Part shown: one piece after another, positions 28,362 to 37,123 of the stretch | Position numbering within the stretch: the stretch's first letter is position 1 | Layout of the letters: every line of letters begins with the position of its first letter | Assembly (NCBI RefSeq): GCF_003314975.1 | Contig: NZ_QNRF01000009.1 | Span: forward strand, 54,595-118,594 | Direction of reading: 5' to 3' | DNA length: 64,000 nucleotides | DNA from: Marinomonas aquiplantarum | GTDB lineage: Bacteria; Pseudomonadota; Gammaproteobacteria; Pseudomonadales; Marinomonadaceae | Position numbers and translations under genes: made by a program | Notes under the pieces: model-generated | Told to the model about the DNA's origin: nothing | Seen by the model: the letters and a program-made list of their open reading frames with translations, nothing else | The model's database searches: none

Positions 28362-28393
28362 AAGCCAGAACAGGCCCTGTTCTGGCTTTTTTT
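28362..28393 (+). terminator. Intrinsic terminator of the siderophore receptor
   Basis: Stem AAGCCAGAACAG (28362-28373), loop GCC, CTGTTCTGGCTT (28377-28388), continuing into a T-run. Confidence 0.92.
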
Positions 28394-28490
28394 ACAGCAA
28401 ATAAAGCGATTAAAGAAACCCTCATTCATTTCTCATCTCATGCACCAAATAATGTTAAACACGGTCATCTAATCTTTCGACTATCATAAT

Positions 28491-28520
28491 GTATCAGCCC
28501 ATTTATTAATGGGCTGATAC
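28491..28520 (-). terminator. Stem-loop at the end of the aldehyde dehydrogenase/ABC cluster
   Basis: A perfect 12-bp stem, GTATCAGCCCAT and ATGGGCTGATAC, with loop TTATTA. It lies 28 bases past the stop of the minus-strand gene at 28548. The following bases are AT-rich but not a T-run. Confidence 0.65.
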
Positions 28521-28547
28521 AACATGAATGGAAGGTATTGATAGCTT

Positions 28548-29993
28548 TTAGAAGGGGTAATGCTGTTTTGGATCTTCTACTGTAATCCAACGTGAATCGG
28601 TAAATTCTGCTATCCCCGCTCTCCCACCAAAACGACCATACCCAGAATCACTAACGCCACCAAATGGCATCTGAGGCTCATCGCCTACGGTGGGTCCATT
28701 GATATGACAAATACCACTGTTTATGGCATTCGCACAGGCGAGCGCACGGTTGATATCCTGTGAAAATAGCGCCGCTGATAATCCATACTCACTGTCATTG
28801 GCGACCTTAATCGCTTCTTCATCCCCATTGACGCGAATGATGGATTTCACCGGCCCAAAACTTTCTTCTGTATAGATGCGCATCGATTGATTAACACCAT
28901 CCAATAGAGTTGCAGAGAACATGGCACCATCGTTTTCACCGCCACATACCAACTTAGCCCCTTTTGAAACCGCATCGTCGATTAATGCCTGCATTTTATC
29001 AGACACTTCCGGATTGACGAGAGAACCTAACACCACAGCTTCTCTGGGGTTTCCCCATGGTAATGTCGATGCACGAGCCACTAATTTCGCGACAAAATCG
29101 TCAGCAATACTGGCATCGACAATAACACGCTCAGTGGACATACAGATTTGCCCTTGGTTCATGAACGCACCAAAAATAGCGGCATTAACCGCTCCCTCTA
29201 TGTCCGCATCCGATAAGACAACAAGAGGCGCTTTACCACCGAGCTCTAACAAAGCGGGTTTCAAGTTTTCACCAGCAAGACGGCCAATAATACGACCAAC
29301 CGGACTCGACCCAGTGAAATTAACATGGCGTACTTCTGGTGCCTCAATTAACGCTTTAACAATGCTTGCCGCCTCACTTGGATCATTCGAAAGAAGATTG
29401 ACAACACCGGCAGGAAATCCAGCTTCTAAGAAGCAGTCGATAATCAAACGATGGGTAAGAGGACAAAATTCTGAACTTTTTAGAATGACTGTATTTCCGC
29501 ATGCCAAAGGAGTTGCAATGGCTCTAGCCCCTAGAATAATAGGGGCATTCCATGGAGCGATGGCCAAGCAAACACCTTTGGGTTTATTTACCGACATAGC
29601 TAACGTACCAGGTTTGTTAGATGGGATGACTTCGCCTCCCATTTGTGTGGTCAAGGCGGCGGCTTCACGAATGTGCCCTGCAGCTAACATTACGTTAAAA
29701 CCAGCCCAAGGCCCTGTCGCTCCCGTTTCGGTGATCATAGCAGCAATAAATTCATCTTGCTTAGCCTCCATAATATCGGCGGCTTTATTCAATAGATTAC
29801 GGCGTTCTGTAGGTCCTGTTTGCGCCCAGGTAGGGAAAGCCTTATTGGCAGCATTGGTAATCGTATTGACATCATCAATCGTCGCGGCGGCGGCGGTTGA
29901 AGCGATCTCTCCCGTCACTGGGTCTAAACGGTTATATTCTTTGTGGTCACTGGATGCTTGATCATTACCGCCAATGCTTAATAAAACAGTCAT
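28548..29993 (-). CDS. NAD(P)-dependent aldehyde dehydrogenase (aromatic-type)
   Basis: A 481-residue aldehyde dehydrogenase. It has the active-site asparagine region APWNAPIILG, the general-base glutamate in LELGGKAPLV and the nucleophilic cysteine in NQGQICMSTE. The pattern MNQGQICMSTERVIVD and the C-terminal GGVSDSGYGRFGG are typical of the vanillin/salicylaldehyde/benzaldehyde dehydrogenase group. It is last in a minus-strand cluster and lies 13 bases after an aryl-alcohol-type SDR. The SDR probably makes the aldehyde and this enzyme oxidises it to the acid. The exact substrate is not visible. Confidence 0.87.
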   Translation of the reverse strand: MTVLLSIGGNDQASSDHKEYNRLDPVTGEIASTAAAATIDDVNTITNAANKAFPTWAQTGPTERRNLLNKAADIMEAKQDEFIAAMITETGATGPWAGFNVMLAAGHIREAAALTTQMGGEVIPSNKPGTLAMSVNKPKGVCLAIAPWNAPIILGARAIATPLACGNTVILKSSEFCPLTHRLIIDCFLEAGFPAGVVNLLSNDPSEAASIVKALIEAPEVRHVNFTGSSPVGRIIGRLAGENLKPALLELGGKAPLVVLSDADIEGAVNAAIFGAFMNQGQICMSTERVIVDASIADDFVAKLVARASTLPWGNPREAVVLGSLVNPEVSDKMQALIDDAVSKGAKLVCGGENDGAMFSATLLDGVNQSMRIYTEESFGPVKSIIRVNGDEEAIKVANDSEYGLSAALFSQDINRALACANAINSGICHINGPTVGDEPQMPFGGVSDSGYGRFGGRAGIAEFTDSRWITVEDPKQHYPF

Positions 29994-30006
29994 AGTCTTT
30001 TCCTTT

Positions 30007-30792
30007 TTATAAGTTCAATTCTTCAATGGTAACGGAGGCTTCTAACCCTCCATCAGTAGCAATGTTATTTCCATTTACCCAACGAGCGGCATCTGAGCAA
30101 AGGAACAAGATAACCGGTGCGATATCCGCCGCTGTACCAGCACGACCAACCCGATCTACGTCAGAATTAACACGTTGATCACCGAGTACCTGACGGAACT
30201 GTGTCAAAATAGGCGTTTCTACAGGGCCTGGTGACACGGCATTAACACGAATATGGCGAGATTTAAAAATAGCTTGGTGCGCTGCCAGCATGGTCCAAAC
30301 CAAGAGTATTTCCTTGGAAATCGGGTAGCCAAGCTCATTTGGAATAGAAAAATCTTGTAACAATTGTGTTGAATCTGGGAAGCCATCTAACTTGGCGATT
30401 GCAGATGCCCGCTGGGTGTTTTGTCTCCAACCAAATCCGGCCATTGAAGCAACGTTAATAATACTTCCTCCACTGCGAATTTTGGTTGCCAGACCTTCTG
30501 ATAAGGCTTTCAAACCAAAAAAATTAATCGCGAGTGTAATCGCTGCGCCACCTGTTCCAGAAACACCTGCTACATTACAAAGCGCGTCTATGCTGTCAGG
30601 CAGCGCACTGATAATTTGGTCGACACCGGCTTGGTTTGAAATATCGCCTTGTAAAAAAGTCCCTATGTTGTGAGTAGGTTTCACAACATCAATGCCGATA
30701 ACGTCTGCGCCCATTTGGGCGGCCAGCTCTGCAGTACGTTGACCGATTCCACTGGCGACACCAGTCACTACGATGGTTTTACCTAATAACAT
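30007..30792 (-). CDS. Short-chain dehydrogenase, coniferyl-alcohol-dehydrogenase-like
   Basis: A 261-residue SDR with cofactor motif TGVASGIG, the NVAGVSGTGG segment and catalytic YPISK (Tyr-x-x-x-Lys). The phrases PDSIDALCNVAGV, KEILLVWT and RVNAVSPGPVETPIL resemble the coniferyl-alcohol dehydrogenase CalA and 3-alpha-hydroxysteroid dehydrogenase group from memory. AAGGAGAT precedes the ATG. It probably oxidises an aryl or allylic alcohol to an aldehyde, which the neighbouring aldehyde dehydrogenases then take to the acid. It sits in the transporter cluster, 10 bases after the permease gene. Confidence 0.82.
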   Translation of the reverse strand: MLLGKTIVVTGVASGIGQRTAELAAQMGADVIGIDVVKPTHNIGTFLQGDISNQAGVDQIISALPDSIDALCNVAGVSGTGGAAITLAINFFGLKALSEGLATKIRSGGSIINVASMAGFGWRQNTQRASAIAKLDGFPDSTQLLQDFSIPNELGYPISKEILLVWTMLAAHQAIFKSRHIRVNAVSPGPVETPILTQFRQVLGDQRVNSDVDRVGRAGTAADIAPVILFLCSDAARWVNGNNIATDGGLEASVTIEELNL

Positions 30793-30802
30793 AACGATCT
30801 CC

Positions 30803-31807
30803 TTATTTGTTTTTAGAATGGGAATCAGGTTTCAAGCCAGTCACTTGATAACCCACTGGAATCAAGGTGATACTTAAACGAGTTTCAATGACTCCCCAAA
30901 TGCCTTTAGGAAAAAATAGCGAGCACAGCATAGCCACCGCGCCTAAGCCAACGAGGTACCAAACCCCAGTGGCGGCAAACCATGTTTCCACCACGAAAAA
31001 CAGGAGCGCCCCTAAAATAGCGCCTTCAAATCGGCCTAACCCACCAACCAACACCATAAAGATCATGTAAGCTGTCCATTGCACTGAGAAATAGGTTTTA
31101 GGTTGAAAGGATGAAGCTTGTGCTAGCCATAAAGCACCTGCCAATGCAGTGCCAAATGCGGCAAAAATGAAGAACCATTTTTTTACCTTTTCTGCATCAA
31201 CACCGATTGAGTCAGCCGCTTCTTCATTGTCTCGTATGGCTTGCATTGCAATACCGGCTTTTGAACGCAACAAGTAAAACAAGCCCAGCAATAGGCCAGA
31301 CATACTCACCAATGCCGCGAAGTAAATAAGAAGGCGACGGCTTTCGATGGCGTACTGATTGAGTGCAATCAATGAAATGCCCGTTTCGCCTTGAATTAAC
31401 GGATCGAGATTCACTAATAGATGCCCAATGGAAGCGAGCACCCACATGCCTATTGCAAATTCACCGGCTTTAAGGCGTAGCATAAAGGTCGAAATGGGCC
31501 AGCTTAGTAAACCAACCAGACACGCGGCGATTAGCAGAGCAACAAAAGGGGATATGGCCATGTTGGTGATGCGGATCGTGGCATACGCACCTAAACCAAA
31601 AAACAGCTGTTGACCAATCGATATCAAACCACCAAATCCAGCTAACGTATTCCACATAGCCGCCATAATGATGTAAATGAACAGCACAGTCAGGCGCTCC
31701 ATGACATTATTGGAAGCAAATGATGGCAATAGAATGAGCGCAATGAAAACGGCGGCCACTACATAAAGCGTCACCTTTGAATAAGCGTTAGAACGTTTTA
31801 TCTTCAT
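30803..31807 (-). CDS. Branched-chain-type ABC permease (LivM family)
   Basis: A 334-residue inner-membrane permease with 8-10 helices. It carries the LivM-type phrase TLAGFGGLISIGQQLFFGLGAY and the cytoplasmic EAA-like loop (AIRDNEEAADSIGVD) that contacts the ATPases. It pairs with the LivH-type subunit, whose stop codon overlaps its start (ATGA). It is part of a complete five-gene importer. The surrounding oxidation enzymes suggest the cargo is an aromatic or related organic compound rather than an amino acid. Many Liv-type systems carry such cargo. Confidence 0.92.
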   Translation of the reverse strand: MKIKRSNAYSKVTLYVVAAVFIALILLPSFASNNVMERLTVLFIYIIMAAMWNTLAGFGGLISIGQQLFFGLGAYATIRITNMAISPFVALLIAACLVGLLSWPISTFMLRLKAGEFAIGMWVLASIGHLLVNLDPLIQGETGISLIALNQYAIESRRLLIYFAALVSMSGLLLGLFYLLRSKAGIAMQAIRDNEEAADSIGVDAEKVKKWFFIFAAFGTALAGALWLAQASSFQPKTYFSVQWTAYMIFMVLVGGLGRFEGAILGALLFFVVETWFAATGVWYLVGLGAVAMLCSLFFPKGIWGVIETRLSITLIPVGYQVTGLKPDSHSKNK

Positions 31808-32709
31808 GCTGTTATTTCCCCTTTGTTGCGTTTCGCGAACCAGTGCTTGAGAGTAAAAACATCACGATTGAAATAAATGCGAGCAAACAAAAAGATCAAG
31901 AACATAAAATGCCCCCCCAGCAAAAAGCCCTGAGGATGGATAAGGGCACCGATACTTTGTGCGATCGCAAGAATAATCCCACCTAAAAACACGCCCCATA
32001 GTGAGCTTGCTCCGCCAATGATGGTGGCTTCAAAGGCAAACAAGAGTTGCGGGCCGCCAGCGTAAGCATCAAAGGTGCCTCTCAACCCAAGTGCCGTTCC
32101 TGAGATCGCTACCGTCATCATCGCGATGGCGGCAGAAATACCTGCGATTTTTCGCGCATCAATGCCCACCAGCCCAGCTGTATCTGGGTCAAACGCTGTG
32201 GCTCTTATTTGACGGCCAAGTGGTGTAAATCTCAGGATAAGGTCTAGGCCACCAATGACGACAATAGCGGTTATCAAGACAATAACGGGCAGTTTACCGA
32301 TCCATAAACCGAATATTTCGTAGGATTCCCAGCTTAAATCCCCAAGGTAAGGAGACAAAGAGCGAGTATTGGCACCAAATTGTTGGAACAACAGGTTATC
32401 AATCACAATAGCCAGACCAAACGTGGTTAATACAGGCAATAGCTCACCGCCTTTTGTCGCTCGCTCCAAAATTACGCGTTGTAGCAAAAGTCCGATGATT
32501 GCCATGATAGGAAGAATCATCAGTACGCTAACAAAGGGAGAAAGAGCCAATGCATCAGTGATTTCCCACACTAGGTAAGCACTCAAAATAGCCAAGGATC
32601 CATGCGCTAAATTGATGATGCGCATTACTTGGAACATAAACGCAAGCCCACAAGCGACCAAAGCATAATAGCCTCCGAGTAAAATGGCTTGAACAAGACT
32701 ATTCATCAT
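31804..32709 (-). CDS. Branched-chain-type ABC permease (LivH family)
   Basis: A 301-residue permease with about eight helices. The LivH signatures LLGGYYALVACGLAFMF and RIINLAHG lie at the N-terminus, and ATAFDPDTAGLVGID is the ATPase-contact loop. Two adjacent ATG codons start the gene. A strong AGGAGGT favours the first, at 32709. Its start touches the stop of the LivF-type gene, and its end overlaps the LivM-type gene, so the whole set is translationally coupled. Confidence 0.92.
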   Translation of the reverse strand: MMNSLVQAILLGGYYALVACGLAFMFQVMRIINLAHGSLAILSAYLVWEITDALALSPFVSVLMILPIMAIIGLLLQRVILERATKGGELLPVLTTFGLAIVIDNLLFQQFGANTRSLSPYLGDLSWESYEIFGLWIGKLPVIVLITAIVVIGGLDLILRFTPLGRQIRATAFDPDTAGLVGIDARKIAGISAAIAMMTVAISGTALGLRGTFDAYAGGPQLLFAFEATIIGGASSLWGVFLGGIILAIAQSIGALIHPQGFLLGGHFMFLIFLFARIYFNRDVFTLKHWFAKRNKGEITA

Positions 32710-33428
32710 TATGACACCTCCTGTTTGCTTGATTGATGCAGCCCAAAATAAGCTTGAGTAATTTCTTCTTTATTTGTATCGCTGGTGAGTTTGTCGAGAA
32801 CGACTCGGCCTTCTAGCATGCAAATCGTCCGCTTCGAAAAACGCATGGCTCGCTCTAAATCTTGCTCGACAAGTAAAATGGTTGTGCCGGCGTCTTTGAG
32901 GCTTTCCATCGAGTCGTAGACCTGATTCACCACCAGAGGAGATAACCCCAGGCTGACTTCGTCCAAAATCAGAAAGTCAGGGTTTGACATGAGTGCTCGC
33001 CCAATGGCTGTGGCTTGTTGTTCACCACCCGATAAATTCCCTGTTTTGGCATGGCGACGCTTGACCAAATTTGGAAACGTCGAAAAGATACGCTCGATAT
33101 TCCAATCGCCTGAGCGTTTAACCGTGGAACCCAGTAACAAATTTTCTTCCACCGTCATATCGGAAAACAAACGACGCCCTTCTGGTACCAATGACAAGCC
33201 TTGTTGTACACGGCTACTGGATGAGGTATTCGTAATCTCTTGTTGCTTGAAGAGCAAACGGCCAGAGTGAATCGGCAACGCGCCTGCGATGGCTCTTAGC
33301 AAGGTGGATTTTCCAGCACCATTGGCACCGATAAGTGACACAACATCCCCTTTAGCAATCTCCATAGACACGCCTTGCACGGCGCGAAACTGCCCATAGC
33401 GCACATCTAGATTACTCACCGACAGCAT
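32709..33428 (-). CDS. ABC transporter ATPase (LivF family)
   Basis: A 239-residue ATPase with Walker A GANGAGKSTLL, signature LSGGEQQ, Walker B FLILDEVSLGLSP and the switch histidine replaced by a glutamine-containing LLVEQDLE, as is normal for LivF. The phrase SLVPEGRRLFSDMTVEENL is LivF-typical. It overlaps the LivG-type gene by 17 bases and acts as a heterodimer with it on the two permeases. Confidence 0.93.
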   Translation of the reverse strand: MLSVSNLDVRYGQFRAVQGVSMEIAKGDVVSLIGANGAGKSTLLRAIAGALPIHSGRLLFKQQEITNTSSSSRVQQGLSLVPEGRRLFSDMTVEENLLLGSTVKRSGDWNIERIFSTFPNLVKRRHAKTGNLSGGEQQATAIGRALMSNPDFLILDEVSLGLSPLVVNQVYDSMESLKDAGTTILLVEQDLERAMRFSKRTICMLEGRVVLDKLTSDTNKEEITQAYFGLHQSSKQEVS

Positions 33429-34161
33429 GATCTGTTCCTCCCATATAGGCTTTCATTACCTGTTTATTGGACATCACGTCATCAGGGTGGCCTTGTGCAA
33501 TGATCTGGCCACTGTCCATACAGATGAGCGTCTTCACAACCCGAAGTAAAATGTGAACAATGTGCTCTATCCAGACAATGCCAATGCCGCGCTCACGTAA
33601 CGTTAAAATGGTATCAACGAGCTGCAAGGCTTCGGCATCGGTTAAACCGCCACCAATTTCATCAAGAAAAAGTAACTTTGGTTGTGTGGCTAACGCTCGA
33701 GCGAGCTCTAGTCGTTTGCGGTCTAGCAAACCAATACTGTCGGCTTCGCGGTTGGCTAATGGCAACATACCGCACAGTTTTATGGATTCGAGTGCAATGT
33801 CATAGGCCGTCTCACGGCTACTTGTGGCCGAATGAATCGCCGCCACAAAGACATTTTCAAAGACAGTGATTCCAGAAAAGGGTTTTGGAATTTGGTGTGT
33901 TCTCACCAGTCCTTGTTTTGCTCTTTCACGAGCGGGTATTCGGGTAATGTCTTTATTATTGAGTGTAATCTGGCCGCTGGTTGGAGCCTGAGCACCAGAT
34001 AACACACTGAGTAAGGTCGATTTTCCTGCGCCATTGGGTCCAACGATGCCTATGGCATCGTTGGTATCCATAGAAAAATCAATCCCATTCAACACTTGCA
34101 CGCTTCCGAAAGACTTATGAATCCCCGTTGCCTGTAGTTGTGAATATGGCGTTAGTATCAC
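33412..34161 (-). CDS. ABC transporter ATPase (LivG family), altered signature motif
   Basis: A 249-residue ATPase with Walker A GPNGAGKSTLL, a Q-loop region (RTHQIPKPF) and Walker B KLLFLDEIGGGLTDAE. The usual signature (LSYGQQ/LSGGQ) is replaced by SIGLLDRKRLELARAL, and the proline after the Walker B glutamate region is isoleucine. The same kind of change occurs in some Liv-type systems for non-amino-acid cargo. With the intact LivF-type partner, one composite ATP site would still be canonical. It lies 9 bases after the binding-protein gene. Confidence 0.88.
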   Translation of the reverse strand: MILTPYSQLQATGIHKSFGSVQVLNGIDFSMDTNDAIGIVGPNGAGKSTLLSVLSGAQAPTSGQITLNNKDITRIPARERAKQGLVRTHQIPKPFSGITVFENVFVAAIHSATSSRETAYDIALESIKLCGMLPLANREADSIGLLDRKRLELARALATQPKLLFLDEIGGGLTDAEALQLVDTILTLRERGIGIVWIEHIVHILLRVVKTLICMDSGQIIAQGHPDDVMSNKQVMKAYMGGTDHAVGE

Positions 34162-34170
34162 GTTTTGCTC

Positions 34171-35469
34171 CTATTTAGTGTTGTATTGAAGCAACTTGTG
34201 CGTGACAGGAACGTTTGGATCAGTGACGTTTTCGGTGATCACATAATCAAGCTTGAATTGCCCTGTGCCTTTGACCCATTGCGCGCCAATAATTGGGCCA
34301 GAGGCGACGTTCGGAACAGGACCAGAGGTGAAATCCACTTGACCACCAATCGTTGTGACATTGAGTTGACTGATGGCATCACGAACGGCAGTACGAGAAA
34401 GTGGATCATTAGCCTGTTTTAATGCTTCGGTTCCCGCGTCAAGCAGCGATAATGTAGCCCCCAGTTGTTGCGTCCATTGCTCGCCGGTTTCCGTTTCCCA
34501 CATGTCTGCTAATTGCTCACCGCTTAACCCTGTTAATGGGGATGTGTATGGAAAGGTTTTATGCCAATAAGCGGCTGACGCAATTTTCGGCCCCAGCGAA
34601 CCTAACACTTCAATATCAGAGGGGAATAAGCCTGTTTTAGCGATTTGAATGATTTTGATTTGGCGATGTAAACCTTGCTGCGCGGATTGTCGCCAAAACG
34701 CCGCAAAGTCAGGTGGAATCGGAAAAGAGTTAATAATATCAACGCCTTCTCGTTTAAATAAAGCTATTTGGCTAGAAAAGTCAGAGGTGCCTGTTTCATA
34801 AGCGCCTGGGTCGATGACGGTGTATCCTGCTTTTGCAAGGCGTGGGGCAAGAACAGCACGAATGGCATTGCCATCTGCATCATTAGGATACATTACGCCC
34901 ACTTTTTTATTGGTATCGATGAGAGACCACTGAGAAATATACGTTTTATAAAACTCGCCAGCGCCAAAACCAAAGTGGTACGTCCATTTGAATGGACTTT
35001 CTTCACCTGGTTTTGCTCCTCGACCATAGTACCAAGCTTCCCAAGGCATAACGGTGGACATAAATGGAATGCCTGCGGCTTCACTGGCATCAGCAACAGG
35101 GTTGATGACTTCAGGAGTCGAGATTGCCAACATTAAATCGACATCTTGGTTAATTAATTCCTTTGCTAATTGCGAGGCGCGGGCTGGATCAGATTGGCTA
35201 TCACGGTCAATAATTTCAACTTGATAATGTTTGCCCCCTACGGTCATGCCATTTGCTAAGGCTTGACGAGCTTGCGTTAAAACAAAGCCGTCCGTTTTAC
35301 CAAAGCTGGCTAATGGGCCAGTTCTAGGACTGATGAAACCAATGCGAATAGTGTCATCATCTGCGGCCGCATAGACCTGACCAGACATCATGACGCCACC
35401 TGCAATGGCCGTACAAAACACTAATTTGGCCAAATTTGGCGCGAACGGAGCTAGTAGACTTACTTTCAT
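34171..35469 (-). CDS. Periplasmic substrate-binding protein (LivK/type I fold)
   Basis: A 432-residue type I periplasmic binding protein with a signal peptide ending near VYAAA (about residue 35). The N-terminal lobe begins IRIGFISPRTGPLASFGKTDG, as in amide/urea/aromatic-compound binding proteins. DSQSDPARASQLAKELI is the family's conserved first-lobe stretch. It is longer than LivK (about 370). It sits between the upstream aldehyde dehydrogenase and the ATPase genes on the minus strand. It sets the importer's specificity, which by context is probably an aromatic alcohol, aldehyde or ester. Confidence 0.9.
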   Translation of the reverse strand: MKVSLLAPFAPNLAKLVFCTAIAGGVMMSGQVYAAADDDTIRIGFISPRTGPLASFGKTDGFVLTQARQALANGMTVGGKHYQVEIIDRDSQSDPARASQLAKELINQDVDLMLAISTPEVINPVADASEAAGIPFMSTVMPWEAWYYGRGAKPGEESPFKWTYHFGFGAGEFYKTYISQWSLIDTNKKVGVMYPNDADGNAIRAVLAPRLAKAGYTVIDPGAYETGTSDFSSQIALFKREGVDIINSFPIPPDFAAFWRQSAQQGLHRQIKIIQIAKTGLFPSDIEVLGSLGPKIASAAYWHKTFPYTSPLTGLSGEQLADMWETETGEQWTQQLGATLSLLDAGTEALKQANDPLSRTAVRDAISQLNVTTIGGQVDFTSGPVPNVASGPIIGAQWVKGTGQFKLDYVITENVTDPNVPVTHKLLQYNTK

Positions 35470-35516
35470 AAGAACCTCTTGTTATTTTTGTGGTTTTCAA
35501 TGGTAGGAGTTGAGTA

Positions 35517-36980
35517 CTAGGGTGGTGCGACAGTGATCCAGCGAACTTCGGTAAATTCATCAACGCAAGCGTCGCTACCAAAGCGACCATAGCCACTAGA
35601 CTTTAATCCGCCAAAAGGCATCGCTGGGTCGTCTTTTACTGTGGATGAGTTGATATGACACATACCAGATTCCAGCTGATTAGCTAGGCTTCTAGCGAGT
35701 GTTAAGTCACGGGTGAAAATGGCAGAAGCAAGACCGTATTCGCAATTATTGGCAACGGTAATGGCCTCTTCTGGAGAATCTACCCGATAAATTCCGGCAA
35801 TAGGTCCAAAGCACTCTTCTGAATAAATTCGCATCATAGGAGTAATGTGGTCTAGCAAAGTCGCATCAATAAATTGGCCTCTGCGCTGTGTACCTGATAT
35901 AAGCGTTGCCCCCTTATCGAGAGCATCTTCAATAAGTGCGGATAACCGTGAAGCGATAGAAGGACTTGCTACAGGCCCGAGTTTAACGCCTTTTCGACGA
36001 GGGTCTCCTGATACCAGGTCAGCAACCATCTCTTTTAGTATGCCAATAAACTCGTCTGCAATAACTTGCTCAACAATAATTCGATCCGTCGCCATACAGA
36101 TTTGGCCTTGATTTAAAAAAGCGCCGTAAACCGCTTCACGTGCGGCCAGCTGTAAATCAGCGTCTTTTAAAACAATTAATGGAGATTTACCGCCTAACTC
36201 CAAAAGACAGCGCTTGAGATGCTGCGCCGAAAGACTCGCAATAATCTTCCCAACACGTGTCGAGCCAGTGAAATTAACCCGTCGTATTGACGGGTTCGCA
36301 ATGAAGCTAGCGATGACTTCTTCAGCATGTTCTGGCGCATTCGTCATGACAGAAATGACGCCTTTTGGAACGCCTGCTTCGTGAAGCACTTCCGCTATTA
36401 GAGAATGTGTTGCTGGTGAGAGTTCAGACGCTTTCAGAATAACGCTGTTGCCAAAAGCCAGCGGAAAGACCACGGAGCGCATGGCCAACACAATGGGGGC
36501 ATTCCAAGGCGCAATGGCAAGACACACTCCAACCGGTTGACGAACAGTATAGGAATTAGATGCTTCATCTATGGGCGAGTTAGATGGGTATTTCAGTGCT
36601 AGAGCAACCGCAGCTTCAATAGCCTCTCCTGCTACTTTAATATTGAAATCCACCCAGTCACCCACAGCGCCAATCTCTTTAAGCATCAACTGAGCCAAAC
36701 GATTGCGGTATTTGGGCATCAATCGTTTCGCACGGCGTAAAATTTCGGCTCGTTCTGTAACTTCGGTGGTAGACCATTTTGAAAAATTAGCTGCTGCGAT
36801 AGCCGCCATGTGTTCCGCATCTTCTAAGCGACCGGAGGCGGCACGAGACGCCACCAAATCAGTACTTGGGTCTAACCTTTCAAAATAGTCACCCGCAATC
36901 GCTGGTGTATGTTGACCGTCAATGAACAAGTCCACCTCGGGTATAGTAGATAGGTCGATATCGTTGTACATGATGCTCAA
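35517..36980 (-). CDS. Second aldehyde dehydrogenase, paralogous to the one at 28548
   Basis: A 487-residue aldehyde dehydrogenase with APWNAPIVLA, LELGGKSPLIV and the catalytic cysteine in NQGQICMATD. Its wording runs parallel to the enzyme at 28548 (both have NQGQICM, INxxTVxDxPxMPFGG and GYGRFG), so the two look like diverged paralogues flanking the transporter genes. It is first in the cluster, 47 bases before the binding-protein gene, and faces the divergent AraC regulator. The two may take different aldehydes, or act on two ends of one compound. Confidence 0.88.
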   Translation of the reverse strand: MSIMYNDIDLSTIPEVDLFIDGQHTPAIAGDYFERLDPSTDLVASRAASGRLEDAEHMAAIAAANFSKWSTTEVTERAEILRRAKRLMPKYRNRLAQLMLKEIGAVGDWVDFNIKVAGEAIEAAVALALKYPSNSPIDEASNSYTVRQPVGVCLAIAPWNAPIVLAMRSVVFPLAFGNSVILKASELSPATHSLIAEVLHEAGVPKGVISVMTNAPEHAEEVIASFIANPSIRRVNFTGSTRVGKIIASLSAQHLKRCLLELGGKSPLIVLKDADLQLAAREAVYGAFLNQGQICMATDRIIVEQVIADEFIGILKEMVADLVSGDPRRKGVKLGPVASPSIASRLSALIEDALDKGATLISGTQRRGQFIDATLLDHITPMMRIYSEECFGPIAGIYRVDSPEEAITVANNCEYGLASAIFTRDLTLARSLANQLESGMCHINSSTVKDDPAMPFGGLKSSGYGRFGSDACVDEFTEVRWITVAPP

Positions 36981-37123
36981 AATTTCACCCTGCCGTTATT
37001 AGTTTTGTTATCGGTCGATGAGTAACGTTTAAAAGATTAACAGCTATTTCCTCTATCAACATGTTAAATAATGGCTTAAAGTTGTTAAAAAATGGTTTAT
37101 TTGACGATTTTAAAGGAAAGGCA

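Noticed and set aside
28921..29961. A 346-codon plus-strand open frame opposite the aldehyde dehydrogenase gene
   Set aside because: It lies entirely antisense to a gene with intact catalytic motifs. Its composition is that of a mirror frame, with no recognisable domain and no ribosome site.
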